Source of the DNA: Allomuricauda sp. ARW1Y1
Lineage (GTDB): Bacteria > Bacteroidota > Bacteroidia > Flavobacteriales > Flavobacteriaceae
Assembly (NCBI RefSeq): GCF_013407935.1
Contig: NZ_JACBZU010000001.1
Coordinates: forward strand, 682,001-746,000
DNA length: 64,000 nt
Direction of reading: 5' to 3'
Made by a program: the position numbers and the translations under genes. Of this stretch, positions 51,600 through 60,648 are shown piece after piece (within the stretch, counting starts at the first letter, position 1; each line of letters opens with the position of its first letter). The notes under the pieces were generated by a model. The model made no database searches. It worked only from the letters and a program-made list of their open reading frames with translations, and was not told the origin of the DNA.

Positions 51600-52688
51600 A
51601 TGAAAAACACTACGATATATAAAAGTTTACTGCTAACCGCATCCTTTGGCCTTTTTCTGGTAGGCTGTGGAAGCGATGAAAAACAGTCGGTCGACAATTC
51701 CGAAGCAGTACCGGTAACCGTTGCCGAAGTGGCCATGGACGATAGCTCCACCATTTTGGCCGGAAGTGGTCAGATTACGGCCGTGAACAGCGCCACCCTA
51801 AGTACCCGAATGATGGGTCATGTGGAATCCATTCCTGTAAAAATAGGTCAGAAAGTAAACAAGGGAGATGTACTGGTCTCCATCAACAACGTGGACCTAC
51901 GGGCTAAAAAAGCACAGGTGGAAGCCTCCATTACGGAAGCACAGGTGGCTTTTAACAATGCCAAGAAGGATTATGAAAGGTTCCAAAATCTTTTTAAGGA
52001 AAACAGCGCTTCCCAAAAAGAGCTGGATGATATGACCGCGCGCTATGAAATGGCCAAGGCCAGATTGGAAGCAGCCAACCAAATGAAAAATGAGGTAAAC
52101 TCCCAGTTTGCTTACGCCAACATTCGTGCGCCTTTCAGTGGAGTGGTGACCAATACCTACATCGATGAGGGTGATATGGCCAATCCGGGTGTTCCGCTGG
52201 TTTCCGTGGAATCCCCAGGTGGGTTTGAAGTTGAGGCCAAAGTGGCTGAGAACAACATTTCAGGAATAAGTGTGGGTACCAAAGCGCACATTCTGGTAAA
52301 AGCATTGGATACTACGATTACGGGTAAAGTATCCGAACTGAGTGCATCCGCACAAAATACCGGAGGGCAATATGTGATGAAGGTTTTATTGGACAAAACA
52401 GATGCCAAGATTTTGTCAGGTATGTTTGCCACCGTTAGGCTGGAGGCGGGCGAGGGGAGCAATGGTAAAACAGTTGTTACGGTTCCGTCAAAAGCCTTGG
52501 TGCATAAGGGACAATTGACCGGGGTGTATACACTCGGACAGGATAACGTGGCCTTATTGCGATGGTTGCGATTGGGCGATACCTATGGTGATGAGGTGGA
52601 AGTGTTGTCCGGTCTATCAGCGGGGGATCAATATATCATTTCGGCCGAAGGAAAATTGTACAACGGAGTTGAAGTAAGCATTCAATAA
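51600..52688 (+). CDS. RND efflux periplasmic adaptor (HlyD/MFP)
   Basis: 362 residues. Lipobox L-V-G-C (Cys at residue 23). The adaptor layout is: biotinyl-lipoyl-like T-R-M-M-G-H-V-E-S-I-P-V-K-I-G-Q-K-V-N-K-G-D-V-L, helical hairpin, mirrored lipoyl half I-R-A-P-F-S-G-V-V-T-N-T, then beta-barrel and membrane-proximal domains. It bridges the pump and TolC. Six bases after the TolC gene. Confidence 0.93.
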   Translation: MKNTTIYKSLLLTASFGLFLVGCGSDEKQSVDNSEAVPVTVAEVAMDDSSTILAGSGQITAVNSATLSTRMMGHVESIPVKIGQKVNKGDVLVSINNVDLRAKKAQVEASITEAQVAFNNAKKDYERFQNLFKENSASQKELDDMTARYEMAKARLEAANQMKNEVNSQFAYANIRAPFSGVVTNTYIDEGDMANPGVPLVSVESPGGFEVEAKVAENNISGISVGTKAHILVKALDTTITGKVSELSASAQNTGGQYVMKVLLDKTDAKILSGMFATVRLEAGEGSNGKTVVTVPSKALVHKGQLTGVYTLGQDNVALLRWLRLGDTYGDEVEVLSGLSAGDQYIISAEGKLYNGVEVSIQ

Positions 52689-52704
52689 CCCAAAAAAGCT
52701 AACA

Positions 52705-55700
52705 ATGAAAGACGGACTTGCAGGTAAAATAGCCAAAGGGTTTATTAGCTCCAAGCTAACGGTGCTCCTCATGATTGTGTTTATGGTCATTGGGGTGTAC
52801 AGTTCCTTCCTTATCCCAAGGGAAGAGGAACCCCAGATTGATGTTCCCATGGCGGATATCTTCGTAGGATATCCAGGGGCCAGCCCAACCGAGGTGGAAT
52901 CCAGGATAACAAAACCTCTCGAAAAAATTATATCGAACATTAAAGGTGTAGAGTATGTGTACACCACCTCCATGCAAGAGCAGGGGATGGCCATTGTACA
53001 GTTTTATGTAGGGGAAGATATCGAAAGGTCGTTGGTACGCTTGTACGACGAGATCAACAAGCACATGGACCAAATGCCCGAAGGGGTTACCATGCCTTTG
53101 GTAAAAACCCGTGCCATTGACGATGTGCCCATGTTGGCCTTAACACTTTGGAGTGATACCTACGATGATTTTCAGTTGAGACAGATTTCGGGCGAGCTCA
53201 TTAATGAAATCGAAAAAGTAAATGGTGTTTCGATCACCAAAAAGATAGGAGGGCGTAGTCCCCAGCTTCGTGTGGTGGTGGATAAGGATAAAATGGCAGA
53301 ATCAGGCTTAGATATGTTGGCCGTTGCCCAAATGATCCAAGCCAATAACCAACAGATGGATTCTGGTAACTTCCTTTCCAACGATACCGAGTTCCACATC
53401 AGCACGGGAAACTTTTTGGAAACAAAAGAAGATCTGGAAAACCTGATTGTGGGCACCAAACAAGGTCAGCCCATCTATTTGAAGCAGGTAGCCACTGTTT
53501 TGGATGGTCCCGAGCTGCCCAAAAACTATGTTTCCCTTGGATTTGGGGCCGCTAGTGAAAAGTCAGAAGAATTTAAATCGGAATACCCGGCGATAACCAT
53601 TTCCATTGCCAAACGTAAAGGGGCCGATGCCATGAAGATTGCCGATGTGGTCTTGGAAAAAGTGGACCACCTAAAAACTACCTTGATCCCTGACGAAGTT
53701 AAGGTGGAGATCACCCGTAACTATGGCGAAACCGCATCCCAAAAAGTATCTGAGCTATTAATGCACTTGATCGGTGCCATCATTGCCGTCACCTTTGTGG
53801 TGATGTTGGCCATGGGGTGGCGAGGTGGATTGGTCGTGTTCCTTTCCGTCCCGATTACCTTCGCCTTGACTTTGTTGAGCTATTATATGCTCGATTATAC
53901 GTTGAACCGAATCACGCTGTTTGCTTTGGTTTTTGTAACGGGTATTGTGGTGGACGACTCCATCATTATAGCGGAGAACATGCACCGCCACTTTAAAATG
54001 AAACGATTGCCCTTCAAAGATGCTGCGATTTACGCCATTAACGAAGTAGGTAACCCTACCATTCTGGCCACATTTACGGTGATTGCCTCCGTATTGCCCA
54101 TGGCTTTTGTATCTGGTTTGATGGGCCCCTATATGTCGCCCATGCCCATAGGAGCCTCGATAGCCATGTTGTTATCCTTGTTCGTAGCATTGACCATAAC
54201 TCCGTATTTGGGGTACATCTTCCTAAGGGAGAAGGACAAAAAGAAGAAAAAAGAAAAAGAAGCCGTCGAAATCCAGGACACCTTTATTTATAAAGCTTAC
54301 GAGCGATTTGAAAGACCTTTGATCGAGAGCGGCAAAAAGAGATGGATGTTCTTGGGTATCACCGTAGTGCTATTATTGGCCTCTGTTGCCATGTTCTTTA
54401 CCAAATCCGTAGCGGTGAAAATGTTGCCTTTTGACAACAAGAACGAGTTTCAGGTGGTGATAGACCTTCCCGAGGGCACTACTTTGGAAAGAACGGCTGC
54501 AGTAACCAAGGAAATCGGAGCTTATTTGTCCACCCGACCCGAAGTGGTCAATTACCAAAGTTATGTGGGCACCTCCGCACCGATAACCTTCAATGGATTG
54601 GTGAGGCACTACGATCTTCGTGGAGGTAGCAATATGGCCGATATTCAGGTGAATCTGGTGGATAAGCACGATAGAAGTGCACAAAGTCACGATATCGCCA
54701 AATTACTTAGGCCCAAGATTCAGGAATTGGGTAAAAAATACCAGGCCAACATCAAGATTGTGGAGGTACCACCGGGACCTCCTGTACTTTCTACCATTGT
54801 AGCCGAGGTGTACGGTCCGGATTATGAAAAGCAAATTGTATTGGCCGATAAGGTAAAGGGCATCTTGAACAACACTACCGACGTAGTGGATGTAGATTGG
54901 ATGGTCGAGGATGATCAAGTGGAGTACGATTTTGTGATTGACAAGGAAAAAGCGATGCTCTACGGTATCACTCCACAACAAATTGTTCAGGTGATGGCCA
55001 TGGCTTTTCGCGAACAACCGGTATCCCATATTTATAGGGAAGATGCTTTTGACCAGATTGGAATTGTCCTTGCCGTAAGTGAGAAGGATAAATCCAGTTT
55101 GGAGGAAATCAAGCAATTGAAAATAGCATCCCAGCAGGGAAATATGGTTTCCGTTGGCGACTTGGTTCAGGTCAAGGAAGGTGTCAAAGCGAAGAGCATC
55201 TACAGAAAAAATCAAAAAAGAGTGGTATACGTAATGTCCGATATGGCAGGGCAATTGGAAAGTCCGGTATATGCCATTTTGGGAATGACGGACAAATTGA
55301 ACCAATTGGAACTGCCCGAAGGTTATTCCATTAACGAACTCTACATGGAACAACCTCAATTTGAGGATGACTATACCGTGAAATGGGATGGCGAGTGGCA
55401 AGTAACCCTAGAGGTATTCCGTGATTTGGGGATTGCCTTTTTGGGCGTCATTGTGATTATCTACATGTTGATTGTAGGTTGGTTCCAAAACTTTAAGGCA
55501 CCTATGGTGATGATGGTGGCCATACCCCTTTCCTTAATTGGAATCGTACTAGGACATTGGATGTTGGGAGCCTTTTTTACCGCAACTTCTTTTATCGGGA
55601 TGATTGCCTTGGCAGGAATCATGGTACGGAACTCGGTATTGCTTATCGACTTTGTCAATCTAAGATTGGACGAAGGAGTTCCCCTTAAGCAAGCCGTTAT

Positions 55701-55899
55701 CGAAGCTGGCGCCGTGCGTACCACCCCTATTCTGTTAACGGCTGGAACAGTTGTCATTGGAGCTTTTGTGATATTGTTCGACCCTATTTTCCAAGGATTG
55801 GCCATTTCATTGATGGGAGGAACCATAGTGTCCACAGTGTTGACGCTTCTGGTGGTGCCATTGGTGTATTATATGATTGAACGTAAAAATTACAACTAA
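52705..55899 (+). CDS. RND family efflux pump, inner-membrane subunit
   Basis: 1064 residues with 12 membrane helices and two large periplasmic loops. Signature segments are G-A-S-P-T-E-V-E-S-R-I-T-K-P-L-E-K, the TM4 proton-relay region F-V-T-G-I-V-V-D-D-S-I-I-I-A-E-N and G-N-P-T-I-L-A-T-F-T-V. This is closer to the HAE-like group than to heavy-metal pumps. Substrate unknown, but co-control with sulfur genes suggests export of thiol-reactive or related compounds. Confidence 0.92.
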   Translation: MKDGLAGKIAKGFISSKLTVLLMIVFMVIGVYSSFLIPREEEPQIDVPMADIFVGYPGASPTEVESRITKPLEKIISNIKGVEYVYTTSMQEQGMAIVQFYVGEDIERSLVRLYDEINKHMDQMPEGVTMPLVKTRAIDDVPMLALTLWSDTYDDFQLRQISGELINEIEKVNGVSITKKIGGRSPQLRVVVDKDKMAESGLDMLAVAQMIQANNQQMDSGNFLSNDTEFHISTGNFLETKEDLENLIVGTKQGQPIYLKQVATVLDGPELPKNYVSLGFGAASEKSEEFKSEYPAITISIAKRKGADAMKIADVVLEKVDHLKTTLIPDEVKVEITRNYGETASQKVSELLMHLIGAIIAVTFVVMLAMGWRGGLVVFLSVPITFALTLLSYYMLDYTLNRITLFALVFVTGIVVDDSIIIAENMHRHFKMKRLPFKDAAIYAINEVGNPTILATFTVIASVLPMAFVSGLMGPYMSPMPIGASIAMLLSLFVALTITPYLGYIFLREKDKKKKKEKEAVEIQDTFIYKAYERFERPLIESGKKRWMFLGITVVLLLASVAMFFTKSVAVKMLPFDNKNEFQVVIDLPEGTTLERTAAVTKEIGAYLSTRPEVVNYQSYVGTSAPITFNGLVRHYDLRGGSNMADIQVNLVDKHDRSAQSHDIAKLLRPKIQELGKKYQANIKIVEVPPGPPVLSTIVAEVYGPDYEKQIVLADKVKGILNNTTDVVDVDWMVEDDQVEYDFVIDKEKAMLYGITPQQIVQVMAMAFREQPVSHIYREDAFDQIGIVLAVSEKDKSSLEEIKQLKIASQQGNMVSVGDLVQVKEGVKAKSIYRKNQKRVVYVMSDMAGQLESPVYAILGMTDKLNQLELPEGYSINELYMEQPQFEDDYTVKWDGEWQVTLEVFRDLGIAFLGVIVIIYMLIVGWFQNFKAPMVMMVAIPLSLIGIVLGHWMLGAFFTATSFIGMIALAGIMVRNSVLLIDFVNLRLDEGVPLKQAVIEAGAVRTTPILLTAGTVVIGAFVILFDPIFQGLAISLMGGTIVSTVLTLLVVPLVYYMIERKNYN

Positions 55900-55900
55900 A

Positions 55901-55993
55901 ATGAAACCGAAACGACTAGCAGCATATTTTGACAAACAGGTCAGTGATTTTTTTAGTCGTCAAAGGTTACATGTGACCATTAAAAAACAATAA
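55901..55993 (+). CDS. possible 30-residue peptide in the RND operon
   Basis: An ATG-started frame of 30 codons one base after the RND stop, M-K-P-K-R-L-A-A-Y-F-D-K, basic and helix-like, ending 10 bases before the next gene. Placement is operon-like, but no family is recognised and length alone is weak evidence. Confidence 0.35.
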   Translation: MKPKRLAAYFDKQVSDFFSRQRLHVTIKKQ

Positions 55994-56003
55994 AAGTAAG
56001 CAC

Positions 56004-56309
56004 ATGAAAATGATCATTGTTACCACAGTTGAGGAATATAAGAGCGAGGTCTTTAAATTGTTCAAAAAGGCCGGCGTAGAGAGTTTCAGCGAGTCCGATA
56101 TCGACGGATACAAAAGTGCAGCACCGTTGATGTACACCAGCAGCTGGTTCCCTAGCGAAAAGGGCGGCGCAGCATCCAATATGTTCTTCTCTTTTACCGA
56201 AGAAGAGAAGGTAACCGAATTGTTTGGATTGATCAAACAATTCAACACCGAAAGTGAGACCACCAACCCGATAAGGGCGGTGGAAATACCTATTGACAGA
56301 ACCGTTTAA
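56004..56309 (+). CDS. conserved hypothetical protein (P-II-like fold suspected)
   Basis: 101 residues. It opens M-I-I-V-T-T-V-E-E-Y-K-S-E-V-F-K-L-F-K-K-A-G-V, a beta-alpha pattern like P-II-type regulators (beta-strand, helix, then A-G-V), and ends N-P-I-R-A-V-E-I-P-I-D-R. No residue signature for uridylylation is seen. It lies in the RND-DUF2892-YeeE operon between the pump and a DUF2892 gene. Role may be regulating the pump or sulfur transporters. Confidence 0.6.
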   Translation: MKMIIVTTVEEYKSEVFKLFKKAGVESFSESDIDGYKSAAPLMYTSSWFPSEKGGAASNMFFSFTEEEKVTELFGLIKQFNTESETTNPIRAVEIPIDRTV

Positions 56310-56321
56310 AAATCAAAAAAA

Positions 56322-56525
56322 ATGAGAAATAGAATCGTTAGGGGTGTAGCGGGCAGTTTTGTGCTCATCAGCCTTATTTTGGCCGTATATGTCAACATCA
56401 ACTGGTTGTGGTTTACCGCGTTTGTGGGGGCCAACCTGTTGCAATCCTCGTTGACCAAATGGTGTTTGTTGGAAGATATCCTAAAGAAATTCGGGGTCTC
56501 CGACTCGACCAACAACTGTAGCTAG
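56322..56525 (+). CDS. DUF2892 (YgaP-like) small membrane protein
   Basis: 67 residues. Begins R-N-R-I-V-R-G-V-A-G-S-F-V-L-I-S-L-I-L and has two membrane helices, then C-L-L-E-D-I-L-K-K-F-G-V with a C-terminal N-C-S. It is the second DUF2892 gene of the window (first at 49589) but longer-tailed. Same operon as the P-II-like gene (12 bases). Likely sulfane-sulfur handling at the inner membrane. Confidence 0.85.
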   Translation: MRNRIVRGVAGSFVLISLILAVYVNINWLWFTAFVGANLLQSSLTKWCLLEDILKKFGVSDSTNNCS

Positions 56526-56585
56526 GCTTTTATATTGTTTTTTATTTAAAGCATTTTCGTGACCTTTGTCTAAAACCTCACGAAA

Positions 56586-57143
56586 ATGCTTTATCAACCT
56601 TGGCCTTGGTATGTAGCGGGCCCACTTATCGCTATCATCATGGCGCTGCTTATACTTATGGGCAAAAAATTTGGAATGTCCTCCAACTTGGAGACATTTT
56701 GCTCCATGGGCGGAGCTGGAAAATTCTCGGATTATTTTAAAGTAGATACCAAATCCAAACGTTGGAATCTCTTGGTCGTCCTCGGTTCCGTTATTGGTGG
56801 ATTCATGGGAGCCCATTGGCTTTCTCCCAATCCTGCTGTGGATATATCGGAACTAACCGTAACCAAACTCCAAAATCTTGGTTTTGAAAGTGCTGGGGAA
56901 GCCTATTTGCCTACAGAACTTTTTAGCATGGAAGCCCTATCCAATCCTAAAGTGTGGATTATTCTTTTGGTTGCCGGTTTTCTGGTTGGTTTTGGAACCC
57001 GCTACGCAGGGGGGTGCACCTCTGGGCATGCCATTTCAGGGCTGAGTAACCTGCAACGGCCCTCTTTGATTGCGGTTATTGGCTTTTTTATTGGCGGACT
57101 GGCTATGGTTCACCTCTTGTTTCCCCTAATTTTTGAAGTATGA
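56586..57143 (+). CDS. YeeE/YedE family transporter, half 1
   Basis: 185 residues with about four membrane helices. The conserved cysteine motif is [14 protein letters not shown], near residue 144. YeeE/YedE (TsuA-like) proteins move thiosulfate or related sulfur compounds, and here the family is split into two half-size genes. It overlaps its partner as ATGA, consistent with a two-subunit transporter. Confidence 0.88.
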   Translation: MLYQPWPWYVAGPLIAIIMALLILMGKKFGMSSNLETFCSMGGAGKFSDYFKVDTKSKRWNLLVVLGSVIGGFMGAHWLSPNPAVDISELTVTKLQNLGFESAGEAYLPTELFSMEALSNPKVWIILLVAGFLVGFGTRYAGGCTSGHAISGLSNLQRPSLIAVIGFFIGGLAMVHLLFPLIFEV

Positions 57144-57553
57144 AGAATATAGTTTATATTTTATTGGGAACCTTTTTGGGAATTGTCCTATACAAGTCGG
57201 AAGCCGCTTCGTGGTTCCGGATTTATGAGATGTTCCAGTTCGATTCTTTTCATATGTACGGCATCATCGGTTCTGCTTTGGCAGTTGGTGTGGTTTTGGT
57301 CTTTTGGATTAAAAAATCCAAGATCAAATCATTTTCAGGGGAAATCATCCAAATACCCGACAAGGAAAAATCGTTTGCTCGATATATTTTGGGAGGTACG
57401 TTGTTCGGATTGGGTTGGGCCCTCGCGGGAGCCTGCCCCGGACCCATTTATATTTTGGTGGGAGCGGGCTATTGGCCCATCATTATCGTACTGGTCGGGG
57501 CCATTTTAGGTGCCTTTGTGTATGGCCTGGTGAGGGCCAGATTGCCCCATTAG
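57140..57553 (+). CDS. YeeE/YedE family transporter, half 2 (DUF6691)
   Basis: 137 residues with about four membrane helices and the second conserved cysteine motif L-A-G-A-C-P-G-P-I-Y near residue 98. Translationally coupled to half 1, with which it should form the sulfur-compound channel. It ends the sulfur region: no Crp/Fnr-type operator is visible directly before either half, so both are read from the upstream RND operon or an unseen promoter. Confidence 0.88.
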   Translation: MKNIVYILLGTFLGIVLYKSEAASWFRIYEMFQFDSFHMYGIIGSALAVGVVLVFWIKKSKIKSFSGEIIQIPDKEKSFARYILGGTLFGLGWALAGACPGPIYILVGAGYWPIIIVLVGAILGAFVYGLVRARLPH

Positions 57554-57655
57554 GCGTGGATTGACGGTATATTTTGTCCACACAACGAAAATGGATGGTT
57601 TATTGAGGGCTTGCCTATAGCTTTGGATGTCCCAAACTTACGTAATAGACCCTAC

Positions 57656-58060
57656 ATGAAACTCACGACGTTTATTATAGACGATGACTTGGTGTCGCAG
57701 TTCGCGACCCGATACTGCATACAGCAATCCCACGGGAATTTTGATATCGTGACCTGCTCCAGTGGTGAGGAAGGAATACAAGCTTGCTTCGGATATATCG
57801 AGGAGCACGATAGATTGCCCGATATCATCTTTTTGGATTTGGTGATGGACGGGATGAACGGATGGGATTTTTTGGAAAACCTGAAGAATCTGTTTAAAGA
57901 ACACAAACTCCCCAGTGTTTATGTCCTTTCGGCATTTACCAATGCTTCGGATAGGGCAATTGCCAAAAAAAATGGGATGATTTCGGGTTATGTGGACAAG
58001 CCGTTGTCCCGATCCTATTTGGAAAAAATCCTGAAGGAAGAAGAAGCAAGAAAGTCTTAG
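57656..58060 (+). CDS. single-domain response regulator
   Basis: 134 residues from the ATG at 57656 (the frame opens earlier). A receiver domain only: acidic D-D-D near residue 8, the phospho-acceptor Asp in I-F-L-D-L-V-M-D near residue 60 and Lys in Y-V-D-K-P-L. There is no output domain. Orphan: no kinase is adjacent. Probably signals by protein contact. Confidence 0.88.
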   Translation: MKLTTFIIDDDLVSQFATRYCIQQSHGNFDIVTCSSGEEGIQACFGYIEEHDRLPDIIFLDLVMDGMNGWDFLENLKNLFKEHKLPSVYVLSAFTNASDRAIAKKNGMISGYVDKPLSRSYLEKILKEEEARKS

Positions 58061-58098
58061 GGTAGTTCCAAAACCCACGTATAAATAGCAGAAAAGGG

Positions 58099-58130
58099 TT
58101 GCATAAGATGAGTCAAAAACCCTATTTTTG
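58099..58130 (+). promoter_or_regulatory. promoter of tRNA-Arg
   Basis: TTG at 58099-58101 and a perfect -7 box TATTTTTG at 58123-58130, 21 bases apart; tRNA 5' end at 58149. Confidence 0.7.
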
Positions 58131-58148
58131 CAGTCCATTTTATGGAAT

Positions 58149-58220
58149 GGCCCCGTAGTTCAATGGATAGAATAGAAGTTTCCTAAACTTTAGATGCAAG
58201 TTCGATTCTTGCCGGGGCTA
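58149..58220 (+). tRNA. tRNA-Arg (CCT)
   Basis: 72-base cloverleaf: acceptor GGCCCCG/CGGGGCT, anticodon loop TTCCTAA with anticodon CCT, T-arm GCAAG-TTCGATT-CTTGC. CCA is not encoded. Confidence 0.93.
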
Positions 58221-58226
58221 CTTTCT

Positions 58227-58808
58227 TCAATCATTTTCCAAGAGTTCCTTCCCAACCAGTTCTTTTATAGGAACACCATCAATCAGGACGTTCTTTAGTA
58301 CTGCTTTTCCGTTTTTTACGTGGACCAGTGCGTAAGTGGTCTTTGTGGTGTCCCGTTGTGCGGTTTGATAGGTCACTTCTGCGGGTTGGGCCTTGGATTC
58401 CTCCATATAAAAACGATTAAAAGGATAACTAATGGTTACTTGGTTATCCCCATTTCGGGTTACGAACAGAATGGAGCCCTCAACGTATGCTTCGGTATGA
58501 TCAGGTGCCCCATGGGAAATCGATGCTATTTTGGCAAATCCTTTTTGGTCCGTGGTCAGCTCAACGTAAACGGCTTGCCCATGCTCCCAGTCCATTTCAT
58601 TGCCTACGTAGAATGAGGCCGCATCGTAGCTCAGTGTGATGTATTTTCCCCGAAAGGGGTCGTTCGGATCTACGGGAGCGGTTTTGAACTTATATTCGGT
58701 CCCGTGTTCCAATAGCCGTTCTTGCTGCCAGATCATGTTGGCGGGAATCGCCAGTTGTGCCAAGGCCAATATTACAAAAGCTATAATTTGGGTGTTCTTG
58801 CCGATCAT
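58227..58808 (-). CDS. GDYXXLXY domain protein
   Basis: About 193 residues from the ATG at 58808, which overlaps the stop of the upstream gene as ATGA; an earlier in-frame start at 58835 would overlap further. An N-terminal helix (I-I-A-F-V-I-L-A-L-A-Q-L) anchors it. The family motif appears as F-R-G-K-Y-I-T-L-S-Y near residue 54, with a typical G-D to G-K change. Function unknown. It always partners DUF2157/DUF4401 membrane proteins. Confidence 0.88.
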   Translation of the reverse strand: MIGKNTQIIAFVILALAQLAIPANMIWQQERLLEHGTEYKFKTAPVDPNDPFRGKYITLSYDAASFYVGNEMDWEHGQAVYVELTTDQKGFAKIASISHGAPDHTEAYVEGSILFVTRNGDNQVTISYPFNRFYMEESKAQPAEVTYQTAQRDTTKTTYALVHVKNGKAVLKNVLIDGVPIKELVGKELLEND

Positions 58809-60082
58809 TTTTCTTTTCGTTTTTGAATCATCCAATAATTGGCGAAGAAGAACCCAGCGCCAACCCCAACGAACAATAGCCCTCTTGCCACAAAACTCAG
58901 GTCGGTATCAAAGAACCGACAAATAATTAAGGCTGTAATGATGAGCAAGCCATAATTAAGCAGGCCCAAATGGTTTTTTCGTGACCCTTCCCGAATGGTA
59001 AAGACCCCAAGCAGGAATACCAACACATTTACCAAAACCACAGCTATGGTAGAAACTGTTCCGATGAAAAAAATGGGAATAAACACCAAAAAAGCTATAG
59101 AGAAAAGGGATAGGTTTCGGATTCCCTTCTGTTGGATGGTTCGGTATAGCAGTACGGATGCCGCCAAGGTTAGCAGCACAATCAAAACAAATTCCTGCGA
59201 AGCGAAGATTTCCGTAAGCTGCAGTTCCTTTTTGAACAGATGTTCCCAGAATTCATTAAAACTCAGAAACAACAGTAAAATTATGGTGCCCAAACTGCCT
59301 AGTATGGTATAGCCGTTTTTGGTATTTTCTTGAGGCATCCACGCACCCGTTCCCAAAAGATAAAGGAAGCCAAAAAGGGATATGTATGCTATAAACATGA
59401 ACTCGTCCAAGGTAGCCGATAAGGTTCCCAAAACCGTAACGAGGGACAGGGGAACCAGCCAGTTATGGAAGCGAACAAAATTGCTCAAGGGATTCTTTCG
59501 AAAAAGCTGGTAATAAAAGGGAACCATAGCGGCCAACATGGCCCAGTACGGATAGGAATTTGACGTTGGGAATCCCCAATAACTGGTTTCACAGGCGTAG
59601 TAGGTGATTCCTACTAGGCAAAGCAGGGAGGTCATGGGCGATTGCACCACATAGATCAAGGGCAAGGTCAAAAGCATCCATGTTAACAGGTAACTGCCCA
59701 AATCTCCGGGAATGTTGTAAATCTGACTTACCAAAGCAATGCTGGCACCCACTGCAAAAAATAGGAATACAGAGCTGCTTTCCCTCCATGCCACATTGCC
59801 CCGCTTTTTTAAAAAGGCAAATGCACATAATGCTTGTCCAATAACTAGCGGTAGGAATGCAAAGACCGTTTTCAGGCCGCGTGAAAGTTCGTCCCAATTA
59901 TGGGCAATGATGAGTATGATGCCCAAACCCACCAAAATGGCTCCCAAAATACCAAAAACCACAAAAAGTTTGTTCGTGGGAGATGCTTGCTTGCCTTGAT
60001 AATACGAAGCAATATCCGCAGCGGTGTCTTCAGAAATCACTCCGGCCTTCACAAGCTCTGGCAGGTCATTTTGTAGGCTCAT
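58805..60082 (-). CDS. DUF2157 domain membrane protein
   Basis: About 425 residues from the ATG at 60082; the frame extends 28 codons further but the conserved start is L-P-E-L-V-K-A-G-V-I-S-E-D-T-A-A-D-I-A. A small N-terminal helical domain is followed by about 12-13 hydrophobic helices. DUF2157 proteins occur with GDYXXLXY partners; no function is established. Coupled to the downstream gene by an ATGA overlap. Confidence 0.88.
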   Translation of the reverse strand: MSLQNDLPELVKAGVISEDTAADIASYYQGKQASPTNKLFVVFGILGAILVGLGIILIIAHNWDELSRGLKTVFAFLPLVIGQALCAFAFLKKRGNVAWRESSSVFLFFAVGASIALVSQIYNIPGDLGSYLLTWMLLTLPLIYVVQSPMTSLLCLVGITYYACETSYWGFPTSNSYPYWAMLAAMVPFYYQLFRKNPLSNFVRFHNWLVPLSLVTVLGTLSATLDEFMFIAYISLFGFLYLLGTGAWMPQENTKNGYTILGSLGTIILLLFLSFNEFWEHLFKKELQLTEIFASQEFVLIVLLTLAASVLLYRTIQQKGIRNLSLFSIAFLVFIPIFFIGTVSTIAVVLVNVLVFLLGVFTIREGSRKNHLGLLNYGLLIITALIICRFFDTDLSFVARGLLFVGVGAGFFFANYWMIQKRKEK

Positions 60083-60323
60083 GGTCCTGTCCTTTATTGG
60101 TTTGGGATAGGTAAGATACATAATAATCAAATATCCTTTGCCGAATATGTATTCATCAAAGTGCAAGGTTCACTTCATAGCCCCATAATGATAGCTTAAG
60201 CTTGGCTTGATCTTTGGTCGATAAAATCGCCCCAATTTTGACAACCCAAGATTTTTTTTATAATTTCTACTTGTAATCACTTTTATTCTAAATTTAGCCA
60301 CGGTACAAATCAATCCCATAAAC

Positions 60324-60644
60324 ATGGATAACCTCAAACGCGTAATTGTAGACTATAAAAAACTGACATCGGAAGTGCTCAAGCTTTTGGTGGAAAAATA
60401 CCCTGACGGTTATGGGGACGACGATGTCATCCACTTCAAAAACCTCAAGGGGGAATACATTGAAGCCGTTGAAGTATCTACGGAGGATACCAAGTATCTG
60501 GTGAAGATAAGCTCCAAGCTCGAACGTACGATGGCGGATTTCGACGAGGATGACGATGACAATTTCGATTCAGAACCTTTTGAAAAGATTCCAGAAGATG
60601 AAGACGAAGAGTTTTCGGATTCCGATGATGGAGAGGAAGAATAA
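60324..60644 (+). CDS. conserved hypothetical acidic protein
   Basis: 106 residues. The first 65 are a compact alpha/beta domain (V-I-V-D-Y-K-K-L-T-S-E-V-L-K-L-L and H-F-K-N-L-K-G-E-Y-I-E-A-V-E-V). The rest is almost pure Asp/Glu (D-E-D-D-D-D-N, D-E-D-E-E). Common as a small cytoplasmic protein in Flavobacteriia. Role unknown; the acidic tail may mimic nucleic acid. Confidence 0.72.
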   Translation: MDNLKRVIVDYKKLTSEVLKLLVEKYPDGYGDDDVIHFKNLKGEYIEAVEVSTEDTKYLVKISSKLERTMADFDEDDDDNFDSEPFEKIPEDEDEEFSDSDDGEEE

Positions 60645-60648
60645 GGCC

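Noticed and set aside
55961..55979. GGTTACATGTGACC palindrome before the P-II-like gene as a sixth operator
   Set aside because: The arms point the other way with a 2-base centre, and no -7 box lies 29.5 bases downstream; it is also inside a possible small frame.
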